In this document: piece by piece, positions 37,344-46,850 of the stretch
How positions within the stretch are numbered: the first letter of the stretch is position 1
Layout: the number at the start of each line of letters is the position of its first letter
Source of the DNA: Lysobacteraceae bacterium SCN 69-320
GTDB lineage: Bacteria; Pseudomonadota; Gammaproteobacteria; Xanthomonadales; Rhodanobacteraceae
Reading direction: 5' to 3'
Assembly (NCBI GenBank): GCA_001725155.1
Contig: MEFP01000019.1
Location: 1 to 64,000, forward strand
Length of the DNA: 64,000 bases
Translations under genes and position numbers: made by a program
Notes under the pieces: generated by a model
What the model was told of the DNA's origin: nothing
Database searches by the model: none
The model's input: only the letters and a program-made list of their open reading frames with translations

Positions 37344-37820
37344 TCAAGCGACGGAATGCAAGGCGCTTGTTGCAGCCAGCCACGCGCGACCACGGAGGCT
37401 CTGCGGTCGCAGCGTGAGCTGTCGCCCCACCGGTGCGTAAGCGAACTCGAGCACGAGATCCGGCCGCGGCAAGGCCGTACCGCCGCGCTCGGGCCATTCC
37501 ACGAGAATCAGGCTCGCGCCGTCGGCGATCTCGTCCAGGCCCAGCCATTCCAGCTCGCCGGCGTCGGCAATGCGGTAGAGATCCAGATGGTGGATCGCGA
37601 GCCCTGCGGCGCGATACGACTCGATCAGGCTGTAGGTCGGACTCTTGATCCGCCCGCTCACGCCGAGGGCGGCGATCAGCGCCCGCGCGAACGTGGTCTT
37701 GCCGGCGCCGAGGTCGCCGTGCAGATGGATCACGCCGCCCTCGCCGAGGGCCGGCGCGAGCGCGGCGGCCAGCGCGGCGACGGCGTTCTCGTCGGCCAGG
37801 TGAATCGCGCGCTCAGCCAT
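37344..37820 (-). CDS. tsaE: tRNA threonylcarbamoyladenosine biosynthesis ATPase TsaE
   Basis: 158 residues, the usual size. The P-loop GDLGAGKTT is at 35-43, followed by GVSGRIKSPTYSLIESY and HLDLYRI, then LGLDEIADGASLILVEWPERG, all TsaE hallmarks. TsaE works with TsaB and TsaD to make t6A at position 37 of tRNAs reading ANN codons. The ATG at 37820 lies in the last eight bases of the upstream nnr gene, so translation is probably coupled. The nnr-tsaE-amidase order is conserved in many gammaproteobacteria. Confidence 0.95.
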   Translation of the reverse strand: MAERAIHLADENAVAALAAALAPALGEGGVIHLHGDLGAGKTTFARALIAALGVSGRIKSPTYSLIESYRAAGLAIHHLDLYRIADAGELEWLGLDEIADGASLILVEWPERGGTALPRPDLVLEFAYAPVGRQLTLRPQSLRGRAWLAATSALHSVA

Positions 37821-39297
37821 GCGCACGGCTCCCGAGCACGCGGCGCAGCGGCGCGAACAGGTCGGCGGCCAGCAGGCCGGCGCCGTCGGCCGCAGCGAGG
37901 TCGCCGGCGCGCGCATGCGCGGCCACGCCGAGGCAGGCCGCATCCCAGGCATCCAGGCCCTGGGCCAGCAGCGCGGCGACGACGCCGGTCAGCACGTCGC
38001 CCATGCCGCCGCTGGCCATGCCCGGATTGCCCCAGGGGCAGACCGCGACAGCGCGGCCCGGCGCGGCGATCAGCGAGCCGGCGCCCTTGAGCACGACGAC
38101 GGCCTGGTAGCGCTCGGCAATGGCCAGCGCCGCCGCATAGCGGTTGGCCTGCACGCTGGCGCTGTCGCTGTCCAGCAGGCGCGCGGCCTCGGCCGGATGC
38201 GGCGTCAGCACGGTCGGCACGGTGAAACGGCGCGGGTGGCGCGCGAGCAGATTCAGCGCGTCGGCATCGAGCACGGCCGGCTTGGCGCTGGCCAGCGCGC
38301 GATGCCACAGCGCATGGCCCCAGGAACGCTGGCCCAGACCGGGGCCCAGGGCCAAGGTCGTGGCCTTGTCGAGCCGCGTGTCGAGCTCCTGCGGTCCGGC
38401 AGTCGCCGCGACCATGAGTTCCGGCCGCGCCGCGAGCAGCGGCGCGAGGTGGTCTTCCTGCGTCGCGACGCTGACCAGGCCGGCGCCGCTGCGCAGCGCA
38501 GCCTCGCCGGCCAGGCGGATCGCGCCGCCGTAGCCGTGGTCGCCGCCGATCGCGAGCACGTGGCCGTAGAGTCCCTTGTGTACGTCGCGCCGGCGCGCGG
38601 GCAGTCGGGCGCGCAGGGCCGGCCAGTCCAGCAGCACCGCGCCGGCAGGTTCTTCGTCGAACACCGCTGCCGGCAGCGCCAGCAGGGCCAGCTCCAGTTC
38701 GCCGCAGGCGTCGGTGCCCGCGCCCGTATGCTGGCCACGCTTCCAGCCGATGAAGCTGACCGTCGCCGCCGCACGCACGCAGGCACCGTGCACCGCGCCG
38801 GTGTCGGCCGACAGGCCCGACGGAATATCCAATGCGAGGATCGGCACGCCGCTCGCGTTCAATGCATCGACCAGCGCGACCGCGGCGCCCTGCAGCGGCC
38901 GATTCAGACCTATGCCGTAGAGCGCGTCGACCTGCACGTCGGCCGCCGGCAGCGAGGCCGCGCCGGCGAACGGATGCAGGAAGCCGCCGCTCGCGCGCCA
39001 GGCGTCCGCGGCAGCCTGGGTGTCCGGATCCTGCGGCGAGGTCAGCGCGACGACGCTGACGTCGCGGCCCGCCTGGCGCGCGATCCGTGCGAGCAGATAG
39101 CCGTCGCCGCCGTTCTTGCCGCCACCGCAGCAGACCGTGATACGCAGCGCGCCGGGCCAGCGCCGGCACAGGACGTCGAACGCGGCCTGCGCCGCACGCT
39201 GCATCAGCGCCGGACTGCTCAGACCGAGCGTCGCGCCGGCGGCCGCGTCGATGCGGCGCATCTGCGCGGCAGTGTAGAGAGCATGCGAAGGGTTCAT
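37813..39297 (-). CDS. nnr: Bifunctional NAD(P)H-hydrate epimerase / dehydratase
   Basis: 494 residues. The N-terminal YjeF_N domain (about 1-215) has CCGGGKNGGDGYLLAR and ALDIPSGLSADTG. The C-terminal YjeF_C/carbohydrate-kinase-like domain (about 225-490) has KGLYGHVLAIGGDHGYGGA, LTPHPAEAARLL and NPGMASGGMGDVLTGVVAAL. It repairs damaged NAD(P)HX: the first domain epimerises the hydrate and the second dehydrates it using ADP or ATP. The ATG at 39297 gives the expected YTAAQMRRIDAAA opening. It overlaps tsaE by eight bases and is divergent to queG, with 135 bases between starts. Confidence 0.94.
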   Translation of the reverse strand: MNPSHALYTAAQMRRIDAAAGATLGLSSPALMQRAAQAAFDVLCRRWPGALRITVCCGGGKNGGDGYLLARIARQAGRDVSVVALTSPQDPDTQAAADAWRASGGFLHPFAGAASLPAADVQVDALYGIGLNRPLQGAAVALVDALNASGVPILALDIPSGLSADTGAVHGACVRAAATVSFIGWKRGQHTGAGTDACGELELALLALPAAVFDEEPAGAVLLDWPALRARLPARRRDVHKGLYGHVLAIGGDHGYGGAIRLAGEAALRSGAGLVSVATQEDHLAPLLAARPELMVAATAGPQELDTRLDKATTLALGPGLGQRSWGHALWHRALASAKPAVLDADALNLLARHPRRFTVPTVLTPHPAEAARLLDSDSASVQANRYAAALAIAERYQAVVVLKGAGSLIAAPGRAVAVCPWGNPGMASGGMGDVLTGVVAALLAQGLDAWDAACLGVAAHARAGDLAAADGAGLLAADLFAPLRRVLGSRAHG

Positions 39298-39432
39298 GGC
39301 GCGATTATGGTGCCTGCGCCGCACGCTTGTACCGCCCGTGGCGCAGCATTCTGGCGCGGCGATCGGCGCGAGCGCCTACAATCGCGCTTCGCCAACGCTC
39401 CCGCAACGACAGCCGGCGCACCGCCGCACCGC

Positions 39433-40497
39433 ATGGACTACGCCGAACTCGCCAATGCCATACGCCGCTGGGGCGCCGAACTGGGCTTCCAGCAGATCGG
39501 CATCGCCGGCGTCGAGCTCGGCGCCGACGAGACGCATCTGCTGAACTGGCTCGCGGCCGGCCGCCACGGCGAGATGGACTACATGCAGCGCCACGGCACC
39601 AGGCGCAGCCGGCCGCAGGAACTGCAGCCGGGCACCGTGCGCGTGGTCTCCGCGCGCATGGACTACGCACCGCCGGGCATCAGCCGGGGCTGGGACGTCC
39701 TGGCCGATGCGAGTCTGGGCTACGTCTCTCGCTACGCTTTGGGCCGCGATTACCACAAGCTCATGCGCCAGCGGCTGCAGCAGTTGGCCGACCGCATCGC
39801 CGCGCAGACCGGACCGTTCGGCTATCGCGCATTCGTCGACTCGGCGCCGGTGCTCGAACGCGCACTCGCGCGCGAGGCCGGACTCGGCTGGATCGGCAAG
39901 CACACCTGCCTGATCAACCGTCACGCCGGTTCGTGGTTCTTCCTCGGCGAGCTGTACACCGACCTGCCGCTGCCGCCGGACGAGGCGGCGAGCGCGCACT
40001 GCGGCAGTTGCACGCGCTGCATCGACATCTGCCCGACCCAGGCCATCGTCGCGCCGTATCAGGTCGACGCGCGGCGCTGCATCTCCTACCTGACGATAGA
40101 ACTGCACGGCGCGATTCCGCTGGAATTCCGCGCGGCGATGGGCAACCGCATCTACGGCTGCGACGACTGCCAGCTGATCTGTCCGTGGAACAAGTTCTCG
40201 CAGCCCAGCGCGGAAGCCGACTTCCTGCCGCGGCACCGCCTCGACGGCACCGCACTGATCGAGCTGTTCGGCTGGAGCGAAGAGGAATTCCTGCGCCGCA
40301 CCGAAGGTTCGGCCATACGCCGCATCGGCCACGAACGCTGGCTGCGCAATATCGCCGTCGCGCTCGGCAATGCGCGCGGTGTCGACGGCGTCGTCGACGC
40401 ACTGAATGCGCGGGCCACGCATCCGTCGGCGCTGGTGCGCGAGCACGTGTGTTGGGCATTGGAACAGCAGACACGGCACGCAACGGCGGCGGGCTAG
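39433..40497 (+). CDS. queG: Epoxyqueuosine reductase QueG
   Basis: 354 residues. The first half is the cobalamin-binding QueG domain, with Asp136 in FVDSAPVLERALA (the catalytic Asp is in this motif) and LGWIGKHTCLI. Two 4Fe-4S clusters are bound by C190, C193, C196, C200 and by C216, C243, C246, C250, with IYGCDDCQLICPWN. QueG makes queuosine at the wobble base of tRNAs for Tyr, His, Asn and Asp from epoxyqueuosine, the last step of the pathway. Length and motifs are standard. A divergent start shared with nnr, with no other queuosine gene nearby, is common in gammaproteobacteria. Confidence 0.96.
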   Translation: MDYAELANAIRRWGAELGFQQIGIAGVELGADETHLLNWLAAGRHGEMDYMQRHGTRRSRPQELQPGTVRVVSARMDYAPPGISRGWDVLADASLGYVSRYALGRDYHKLMRQRLQQLADRIAAQTGPFGYRAFVDSAPVLERALAREAGLGWIGKHTCLINRHAGSWFFLGELYTDLPLPPDEAASAHCGSCTRCIDICPTQAIVAPYQVDARRCISYLTIELHGAIPLEFRAAMGNRIYGCDDCQLICPWNKFSQPSAEADFLPRHRLDGTALIELFGWSEEEFLRRTEGSAIRRIGHERWLRNIAVALGNARGVDGVVDALNARATHPSALVREHVCWALEQQTRHATAAG

Positions 40498-40653
40498 CCG
40501 CACGCGACACGACGACCGCCCGCTTGCCCGCCGCCCTTTCCGGCTCCCCGGCAGCAGAGCACGGCGGTGCCACAGGCGCACCGCGGCGACCGGCTTGAAA
40601 ATTCATCATTGGTTTCAACGCAGCGGAACCGGCGCTGCGCTGCCGCGCTCCGC

Positions 40654-42279
40654 TCAGGACAGCGCGCGTATCGCCGCGATAAGGCCCCGCGTGGAAGCGT
40701 CGAACGTGTCCGGCACGGCCGCGCCGCCGAGCACCGGCAGGATGGATTTCGCGAGCACCTTGCCGAGCTCCACGCCCCACTGGTCGAACGCGTTGATGTC
40801 CCAGAGCAGCGCCTGCACGAGCACCTTGTGCTCATACAGCGCGATCAGCGCGCCCAAGCTTTCGGGCGTCAGCGCATCGAGCAGCAGGGTCGAGCTCGGC
40901 CGGTCGCCCGGAAACGTGCGCTGCGCGGCCAGCGCTTCGCGCCCGGCGGCACTGCCCTGGGCAGCCTCGGCCAGCGCTTCGGCGTGAGTCTTGCCGAGCG
41001 CGAACGCGGCGCCCTGGGCCAGCAGATTCGCCAGCAGCGCCGCATGGTTGTGTTCGAGCGCGTGCCCCGGCCGCACCGCGCCGATCAGGTCCAGCGGAAC
41101 GACGTCGCTGCCCTGGTGCAGCGCCTGGAAGAACGCATGCTGTGCGTTCGTGCCGACGCTGCCCCAGACCACCGGCACGGTGGCCTGCAACAGTTCGCCG
41201 CCGTCGGCGCTGACGCGCTTGCCGAGGCTTTCCATCTCCAGTTGCTGCAGGAACGCCGGCAATTCGCGCAGCGCGTCGAGATACGGAATCACGCCGTGTG
41301 CGGCGTGGCCCAGGCCGTTGCGGTTCCAGACGCCGATCAGCGCCAGCAGCACCGGCAGGTTGTCGCGCCAGCCGGCGCTGCGGAAATGATCGTCCATCAG
41401 CGCCGCGCCGCGCAGGAAGGCACGAAAATTCGGCATGCCGATCGCGAGCGCGAGCGCGAGGCCTGCTGCGGACCAGACCGAATAGCGACCGCCGACGAAA
41501 TCCCACATCGGCAGCACGCGCTCGGGCGGAATACCCAGCCCCTGCGCCGCGGCAACGTTGGCGCTGACCGCGACGAAATGCGCCGCCGCGCGTGCATCGT
41601 CCCCTTCATAGGCCCGCGCGATCCATTGCCGCAGCACCGCACCGTTGAGCAGGGTTTCCTGCGTCGTGAAGCTCTTGGAGACCAGCAGCACGAGAGTCTT
41701 GCGCGGATCGAGCCGGCGCATCAGGGCAGCGGTTTCGTGACCGTCGACATTCGGCAGGAAATGGCAGCGGAAGCGGCCGCTGTGATAGCCGGCCAGGGCT
41801 TCGACGGCCAGCCGCGGCCCGAGATCGGAGCCGCCGATGCCGAGATTGACCACGTCGGTGATGCCGGACGGAATGCCGTAGGCAGCGGCGTCGTCACGCT
41901 CCAGTGCATCGACGAGTTCGCCCATGCGCTGCAAGGTGTGCGCGATCTCGGCCCTGACATCGGCCGGTGCCGGCGACGGCAGCGACGAATCAGCGGCCCG
42001 CAGGGCCGTGTGCAATACCGGCCGCTGCTCGGAGCTGTTGAGCAGATCGCCGCGGAACATGGCGTCGCGACGCTGCTGCCATCCGCATTGCTCGGCGATC
42101 ACGCCGAGGGCCTGCAGCGCCGGTTCGTCGAGTTTCTGGCGCGAGAAATCCAGCAGCAGCGGTCCGGCGCGGCGCGAAAAACGCCCGAAGCGCCCGGGCT
42201 CGGCGAGCAGGTCGCGCAGATGCAGAGGTTTCAGGCGCGCGGCTTCCCGCGCCAGAGTGTCGAGCTGTCCGGCCAGCAT
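40654..42279 (-). CDS. pgi: Glucose-6-phosphate isomerase
   Basis: 541 residues, close to the E. coli enzyme (549). Motifs include VNLGIGGSDLGPRLAVEAL, SKSFTTQETLLN, DFVGGRYSVWSAAGL, GTNAQHAFFQALHQG and DQWGVELGKVLAKSI. It interconverts glucose-6-phosphate and fructose-6-phosphate in glycolysis and gluconeogenesis. The start is the ATG at 42279, with AAGGA about seven bases upstream. An in-frame ATG at 42312 lacks a ribosome-binding site. It is convergent with queG (156-base gap) and is preceded by an 850-base gap where panD would be expected. Confidence 0.95.
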   Translation of the reverse strand: MLAGQLDTLAREAARLKPLHLRDLLAEPGRFGRFSRRAGPLLLDFSRQKLDEPALQALGVIAEQCGWQQRRDAMFRGDLLNSSEQRPVLHTALRAADSSLPSPAPADVRAEIAHTLQRMGELVDALERDDAAAYGIPSGITDVVNLGIGGSDLGPRLAVEALAGYHSGRFRCHFLPNVDGHETAALMRRLDPRKTLVLLVSKSFTTQETLLNGAVLRQWIARAYEGDDARAAAHFVAVSANVAAAQGLGIPPERVLPMWDFVGGRYSVWSAAGLALALAIGMPNFRAFLRGAALMDDHFRSAGWRDNLPVLLALIGVWNRNGLGHAAHGVIPYLDALRELPAFLQQLEMESLGKRVSADGGELLQATVPVVWGSVGTNAQHAFFQALHQGSDVVPLDLIGAVRPGHALEHNHAALLANLLAQGAAFALGKTHAEALAEAAQGSAAGREALAAQRTFPGDRPSSTLLLDALTPESLGALIALYEHKVLVQALLWDINAFDQWGVELGKVLAKSILPVLGGAAVPDTFDASTRGLIAAIRALS

Positions 42280-43131
42280 GGCTTTCCTTGGGCTGTTCGA
42301 TGCGTCAGGCATCGGCCGCTCGATCTTAATCAGCGTGCCTGGGCCGGTCGACCGTCGACGGCGCGAAATCCGCGCGAAAGAACGCCGTTGTCCGGACAGA
42401 ATCGCAACGAGCCGCTGCAGGCGGCGCAACGATCACGACAGGCGCTGGCCGTCGGCGTCGCGTGATCGGGCGGTGGGAGCGCAGCGGATGCGTGTCCCGA
42501 ACCAATGCGTCACCGCGTGGAAATACGGAAACGGTGAATCAGACCGGCGCTTCACCGGCAGCCCTGCCCATCGAGATTGCGCCGGGGGCTCGCCGGCCCC
42601 TCATCAGCGGATACATCGGCAGATGCGGCACCGATCTGCGCTGCGACCGGTTTCGGCGCACCGCAGGCCCGGTCCCTCCCGGCGACTGACCAGATCCGCA
42701 ACAGTTGTCCAGAAACAACACATCGTCCGGACGGCGAGAGGGAGGCCCTACGCCGGCGTCGTTTTTTCGCACGAGCCGATCGGCTCACCGATCCGGCGGC
42801 CCGATCCGGCTGTCGGCGTCCAGGTCGCTGCGGCACCCAACGACCGCAGATCACCGAATGATCGCTATTCGTCCGCACAAGGCCATGATCTATCTAGAAA
42901 TCGTGTGCAGCCTTGAGATGGCGAGCCGGGCGAGACTGGCGCAAATCACACGCAAAAAAAACCCCCGCCGAAACCGGCGAGGGATGAATCGGAGTGACGA
43001 TTACCTGAACAATGCGCCCTGCGGCCACCGAAGCATCGAGACGTTGCGAAAACCCCAGTGGCTGTGGCAACGCTACCACAAGCTTGACAGGAAAGCTACT
43101 GGTCTGTGAACGGCGCCACAGACTGGCGACC
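42280..43131. other. Gap between panC and pgi, without panD
   Basis: About 850 bases with no convincing gene. In gammaproteobacteria panD often follows panC, and I recall panC-panD-pgi in Xanthomonas. No PanD-like frame is present here in any reading frame. Open frames are short, Arg-rich and lack ribosome-binding sites. A minus-strand intrinsic terminator ends the panC transcript at 42954-42983. The remaining interval probably carries the pgi promoter, but no clear pair was found. Confidence 0.5.
42954..42983 (-). terminator. Intrinsic terminator downstream of panC
   Basis: On the minus strand a stem of about 8 bases (CCCTCGCCGG / CCGGCGGGGG-like arms around TTT) is followed by eight T residues, a textbook rho-independent terminator. 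It lies about 150 bases past the panC stop, leaving a long 3' untranslated stretch (42984-43131). Confidence 0.85.
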
Positions 43132-43980
43132 TCAACCGCCGATCGCGAGGTTGTCGATGAGCCGTGTCGCGCCGAGCCGTGCGGCGACCAGGCCGACCAG
43201 ACCGTCGCGCTGGCCGGCGGCCGCCGGCGCGAGATCGTCCGCACGGCGCACGGCCGCATAGTCGACGCGGAAACCGGCCGCCTGCAGCGCCGCGGTTGCC
43301 GCGTGCTCGACTGCATCCACGGTTTCGCCGCCGAGAATGCCGTCGCGCATGTGCCGCAGGGTCGCGTGAATCACGGCGGCGCGCTCGCGCTCCTCGGCGC
43401 TGAGGTACTGGTTGCGCGAACTCATCGCGAGACCGTTGGCTTCGCGCACGGTAGGCACGTCGAGGATTGCGATCGGCAGACCAAGATCGGCCACGAGCCG
43501 GCGTATCGTCAGCAACTGCTGATAATCCTTGCGACCGAACAGGGCGACGTCGGGCTGGACCAGATTCAGCAGCCGCAGCACGACCGTGGCGACACCGGCG
43601 AAATGGCCGGGACGGAACGCGCCTTCGAGCGTCTCGGTGACGCCCTTGACCTCGACCTGTGTCGCGACGTCCAGACCGAACGGATACATGGCCTCCACCG
43701 CCGGCGCGAACAGCAGATCGCAACCCTGCCCGGCCAGACCTTGCGCGTCGGCATCCAGAGTGCGCGGATAGCGCGCGAAATCCTCGTTCGGACCGAACTG
43801 CGTCGGATTGACGAACACGCTCGCGACGATGCGATCGCAACATTCGCGCGCCGCACGCACCAGCGAGAAATGGCCGGCGTGCAGATTGCCCATGGTCGGA
43901 ACCAGCCCCACACGCAGGCCGGTGCGATGCCAGCCGGCGACGGTCGCGCGCAGTTCGGTGACGGAATCGACGCGTTGCAT
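43132..43980 (-). CDS. panC: Pantoate--beta-alanine ligase
   Basis: 282 residues. Motifs LVPTMGNLHAGHFSLV (HIGH-like), FVNPTQFGPNEDFARYPR, FRPGHFAGVATVV, DVALFGRKDYQQL and SSRNQYLSAEER are diagnostic. It joins pantoate and beta-alanine with ATP to make pantothenate for coenzyme A. The ATG at 43980 shares one base with the panB stop (TGATG). Beta-alanine is normally supplied by PanD, which is not encoded beside it. Confidence 0.96.
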   Translation of the reverse strand: MQRVDSVTELRATVAGWHRTGLRVGLVPTMGNLHAGHFSLVRAARECCDRIVASVFVNPTQFGPNEDFARYPRTLDADAQGLAGQGCDLLFAPAVEAMYPFGLDVATQVEVKGVTETLEGAFRPGHFAGVATVVLRLLNLVQPDVALFGRKDYQQLLTIRRLVADLGLPIAILDVPTVREANGLAMSSRNQYLSAEERERAAVIHATLRHMRDGILGGETVDAVEHAATAALQAAGFRVDYAAVRRADDLAPAAAGQRDGLVGLVAARLGATRLIDNLAIGG

Positions 43981-44804
43981 CAGTAACTGTGCTCCGGCGC
44001 CGGGAAGACACCGCTGCGTACCGCCTCGGCGTAGGCGTGCAGCGCAGCCTGGATCGAATCGTGGCCGGCAAGGAAATTCTTGCTGAAGCGCGGGCGCTTG
44101 CCCGGCGTCAGTCCGAGCAGGTCGTACATCACGAGTACCTGGCCGTCGCAATGCGGGCCGGCGCCGATGCCGATGGTCGGAATCGACAGCTCGGCCGTGA
44201 TGCGCTCGGCCAAGGCCGACGGTACGCACTCGAGCACGAGCAGATCCGCACCGGCGGCGGCGACGGAGCGCGCATCCTGCAGCAGACGCTCGGCGCGATC
44301 CTCGTCGCGGCCCTGCACGCGATAGCCGCCGAGCTTGTGCACCGACTGCGGCGTCAGACCCAGATGTGCGCAGACCGGAATGTCGCGTTCGCTCAGCGCG
44401 TGAATCACGTCGCTGGCCCAGCCGGCGCCTTCGAGCTTGACCATGGCGGCGCGCCCTTCGCCGATCAGCCGCGCTGCACTCGCGTAAGCCTGTTCGCGCG
44501 TCGCATAACTCATGAATGGAAGATCGGCGATCAGCAGCGCCGTGTGCAGGCCGCGGGCGACCGCCGCGCTGTGATAGACCATGTGGTCGAGCGTGACCGG
44601 CAGGGTGCTGGATTCCCCCTGGATCACCATGCCCAGCGAATCGCCGACGAGCACGACGTCGATGCCGGCCGCGTCGACCGCGGCGGCGAAGCTCGCGTCG
44701 TAGGCCGTGACCATGACGATCTTTTCACCACTGCGCTTGCGCGCCTGCAGTTGCGGCACGGTGACGGCGTTGCGTGATGGCGCGGTCGCGGGATTGGCGT
44801 ACAC
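43980..44804 (-). CDS. panB: 3-methyl-2-oxobutanoate hydroxymethyltransferase
   Basis: 274 residues. Motifs [70 protein letters not shown] and [21 protein letters not shown] are typical. It uses methylene-tetrahydrofolate to make ketopantoate, the first committed step to pantothenate. The start is GTG at 44804, preceded by AGGAG. It overlaps panC by one base. Confidence 0.96.
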   Translation of the reverse strand: MYANPATAPSRNAVTVPQLQARKRSGEKIVMVTAYDASFAAAVDAAGIDVVLVGDSLGMVIQGESSTLPVTLDHMVYHSAAVARGLHTALLIADLPFMSYATREQAYASAARLIGEGRAAMVKLEGAGWASDVIHALSERDIPVCAHLGLTPQSVHKLGGYRVQGRDEDRAERLLQDARSVAAAGADLLVLECVPSALAERITAELSIPTIGIGAGPHCDGQVLVMYDLLGLTPGKRPRFSKNFLAGHDSIQAALHAYAEAVRSGVFPAPEHSY

Positions 44805-44900
44805 GCGGAACTCCTGCGCGGAAAACGGCGATTATCAACCCATACGCGCAGCAGCGAAAAGGTGCGGCGGCGCAACAATCCGTTTACGCCGGCAGCGACC

Positions 44901-45395
44901 TCAGGACCCTGCAGCGGCCAGGCGCCGACAATCGGCAGAATCGACGCGGGCGAGCAGATCCGCGACGCGTCCGAGCCCCGGCACCAGTCGATCGGGCGCG
45001 ATCTCCGCCAGCGGCAGCAGCACGAACGCGCGTTGCGCGAGATGCGGATGCGGCACGCACAGACCGGCGTCGCAGACTATCTGCTCACCGTAGAGCAAGA
45101 CATCGAGATCCAGCGCGCGCGGCCCCCAGTTCATGCCATCGCGCAGGCGCCCAGCCTCGCGCTCCAGAGCGAGCAGCGCGGCCAGCAGCTCGCCAGGCTG
45201 CAACAGGGTTTCAATTTCCACAACTGAATTAATGAACGGAGGCTGCTCGGTCATGCCCCAGGGTGGCGTCAGGTACTGCGCCGAACTGCGCAGCAGGCGC
45301 GACTGCGGCAGTTCGCCGAGGCTGGTTGCCGCATCGGCAACGATGCGGCGCGAATCGCCGAGATTGCTGCCGATACCGATGAAGGCCGACGTCAC
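44901..45395 (-). CDS. folK: 6-hydroxymethyl-dihydropterin pyrophosphokinase
   Basis: 164 residues. It opens with FIGIGSNLGDSR and has FINSVVEIET, the HPPK signature GPRALDLDVLLYGEQ and VPHPHLAQRAFVLLPLAEI. It transfers pyrophosphate to hydroxymethyl-dihydropterin in folate synthesis. The start is GTG at 45395, overlapping the pcnB stop by four bases (GTGA). The pcnB-folK pair and nearby panB are conserved in gammaproteobacteria, and folate from this pathway supplies PanB. Confidence 0.95.
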   Translation of the reverse strand: MTSAFIGIGSNLGDSRRIVADAATSLGELPQSRLLRSSAQYLTPPWGMTEQPPFINSVVEIETLLQPGELLAALLALEREAGRLRDGMNWGPRALDLDVLLYGEQIVCDAGLCVPHPHLAQRAFVLLPLAEIAPDRLVPGLGRVADLLARVDSADCRRLAAAGS

Positions 45396-46834
45396 GAACT
45401 GGCCGGCGGCGCATCGCCCGAACCGCTGCCGCCGGAGGGCTTGCGCCGACGCCGGCGACGACGCTTGCGCGGCGCCGCCGGTGACGCAACCTCGGCTGCA
45501 GCAGGTGCCGGCGCGGCGAGCATGTCGCCGAGATCGGCCGGATCGCTACCCTGCGCCTGTTCCCACCAGTGCGCGAGCTCGGCGAGCGCCGGATCCGCCT
45601 CGCCGCGCACGACGAGGAAATCGTAGGCCGCGCGGAAGCGCGGATGGCCTAGCAGACGCAGGACACGCTTCTTCATGCGCTGCTCGAAACGCGGCTGCAG
45701 CGCCCAGATCTCTTCCATGACCAGCGAAAAACGCCGCGGAATCGCCACGCGCGCGGCCTGCTCCTGGATCACCGCGTCGGCCGCATGGCTCCAGGCATGC
45801 AGCACGTCGCTGCCGGAGGCGATCGCCCGCTCCGCGCGCTCGCGCACGCCGCCCCAGAGCAGCAGCGCGAACAGGAAGGCCGGCGTGACCGACTTGCCGG
45901 CCTGCACGCGCTGGTCGGTATTGGCCAAACCGCGCTCCACGAGCCGACGGAATTCGGCGCCGTGCTCGCGGCGCAGGGCCGCGGCCGTGGCCGGAAACAC
46001 GAACTGCAGCAGGCCGCTGCGATCGAGCTCGCGGAAGCTCGCCACGCCATGCCCCGACAGGAACAGCTTCAACGATTCGTCGAACAACCGCGCCGGCGCC
46101 GCGTCGCAGAGCAGCTGGCCGAGCTTGGCGAACGGCCGCTCGGCGCTGTCGTCGATGCGGAAGCCCAGCTTGGCCGCAAGCCTCACGGCCCGCAGCATGC
46201 GCACCGGATCCTCGCGATAGCGCAGTTCCGGCTCGCCGATCAGATGCAGCTCTTTCCGTTCGAGATCAGCCATGCCGCCGACATAGTCGCGCACGCTGAA
46301 GTCGGCGATGTTGTAGTACAGCGCGTTGACGCGAAAATCGCGCCGTATCGCGTCCTCCTCAATCGTTCCGTAGACATTGTCGCGCACGATGCGACCGTCG
46401 ACGACGTGGCGATCGGCATTGCCTTCCTCGCCGATACCGCGGAACGTCGCGACCTCGACGATCTCCTGGCCGAACACGACGTGAGCCAGGCGGAAGCGTC
46501 GCCCGATCAGGCGACAGTTGCGGAACAGTCCGCGCACCTGCTCGGGAGTTGCATTTGTAGCAATGTCAAAATCTTTAGGGTGCCCGCCGAGCAGCAGATC
46601 GCGCACGGCGCCGCCGACGAGGAACGCCTCGTAGCCGGCTTCGTTCAGGCGATACAGCACGCGCAGCGCCCCGTTGCTGATATTGCGCCGGGAAATACCG
46701 TGTTGATCGCGCGCGATCACGCGCAGCTGCGGCCGCACGGGCTCCGCCGCGGCGCCGGTCTGCGCAGGTTTCTCTGTGCCGCGGCGCAATCCCCGAGGAA
46801 TTGCCCGCCGAATGAATTCCGTTATACTCCGCAC
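45392..46834 (-). CDS. pcnB: Poly(A) polymerase I
   Basis: 480 residues. The nucleotidyltransferase core has AFLVGGAVRDLLLGGHPKDF followed by DIATNATPEQV (catalytic DxD), then RLIGRRFRLAHVVFGQEIVEV, IRRDFRVNALYY, YREDPVRMLRAVRLAAKLGF and a C-terminal RNA-binding region. The tail is very basic (about 455-467). It adds 3' poly(A) tails that mark RNAs for decay. The start is GTG at 46834. The N-terminus (SITEFIRRAI ... QHGISRRNIS) matches the start of E. coli PcnB, supporting it. The first codons overlap the opposite-strand tRNA-Glu promoter. Confidence 0.95.
   Translation of the reverse strand: MRSITEFIRRAIPRGLRRGTEKPAQTGAAAEPVRPQLRVIARDQHGISRRNISNGALRVLYRLNEAGYEAFLVGGAVRDLLLGGHPKDFDIATNATPEQVRGLFRNCRLIGRRFRLAHVVFGQEIVEVATFRGIGEEGNADRHVVDGRIVRDNVYGTIEEDAIRRDFRVNALYYNIADFSVRDYVGGMADLERKELHLIGEPELRYREDPVRMLRAVRLAAKLGFRIDDSAERPFAKLGQLLCDAAPARLFDESLKLFLSGHGVASFRELDRSGLLQFVFPATAAALRREHGAEFRRLVERGLANTDQRVQAGKSVTPAFLFALLLWGGVRERAERAIASGSDVLHAWSHAADAVIQEQAARVAIPRRFSLVMEEIWALQPRFEQRMKKRVLRLLGHPRFRAAYDFLVVRGEADPALAELAHWWEQAQGSDPADLGDMLAAPAPAAAEVASPAAPRKRRRRRRRKPSGGSGSGDAPPASS
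46801..46828 (+). promoter_or_regulatory. tRNA-Glu promoter
   Basis: TTGCCC (46801-46806) as -35 and TATACT (46823-46828) as -10, spacer 16 bases, with transcription expected near 46835, about 16 bases before the mature tRNA 5' end. It lies within the first codons of the divergent pcnB gene. Confidence 0.65.
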
Positions 46835-46850
46835 GCTTGTTCCTCGACGC

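Noticed and set aside
42894-43316. 140-codon minus-strand frame considered as a remnant panD
   Set aside because: Its translation has no PanD motif (no conserved Gly-Ser self-cleavage site or surrounding sequence) and overlaps the end of panC in another frame.
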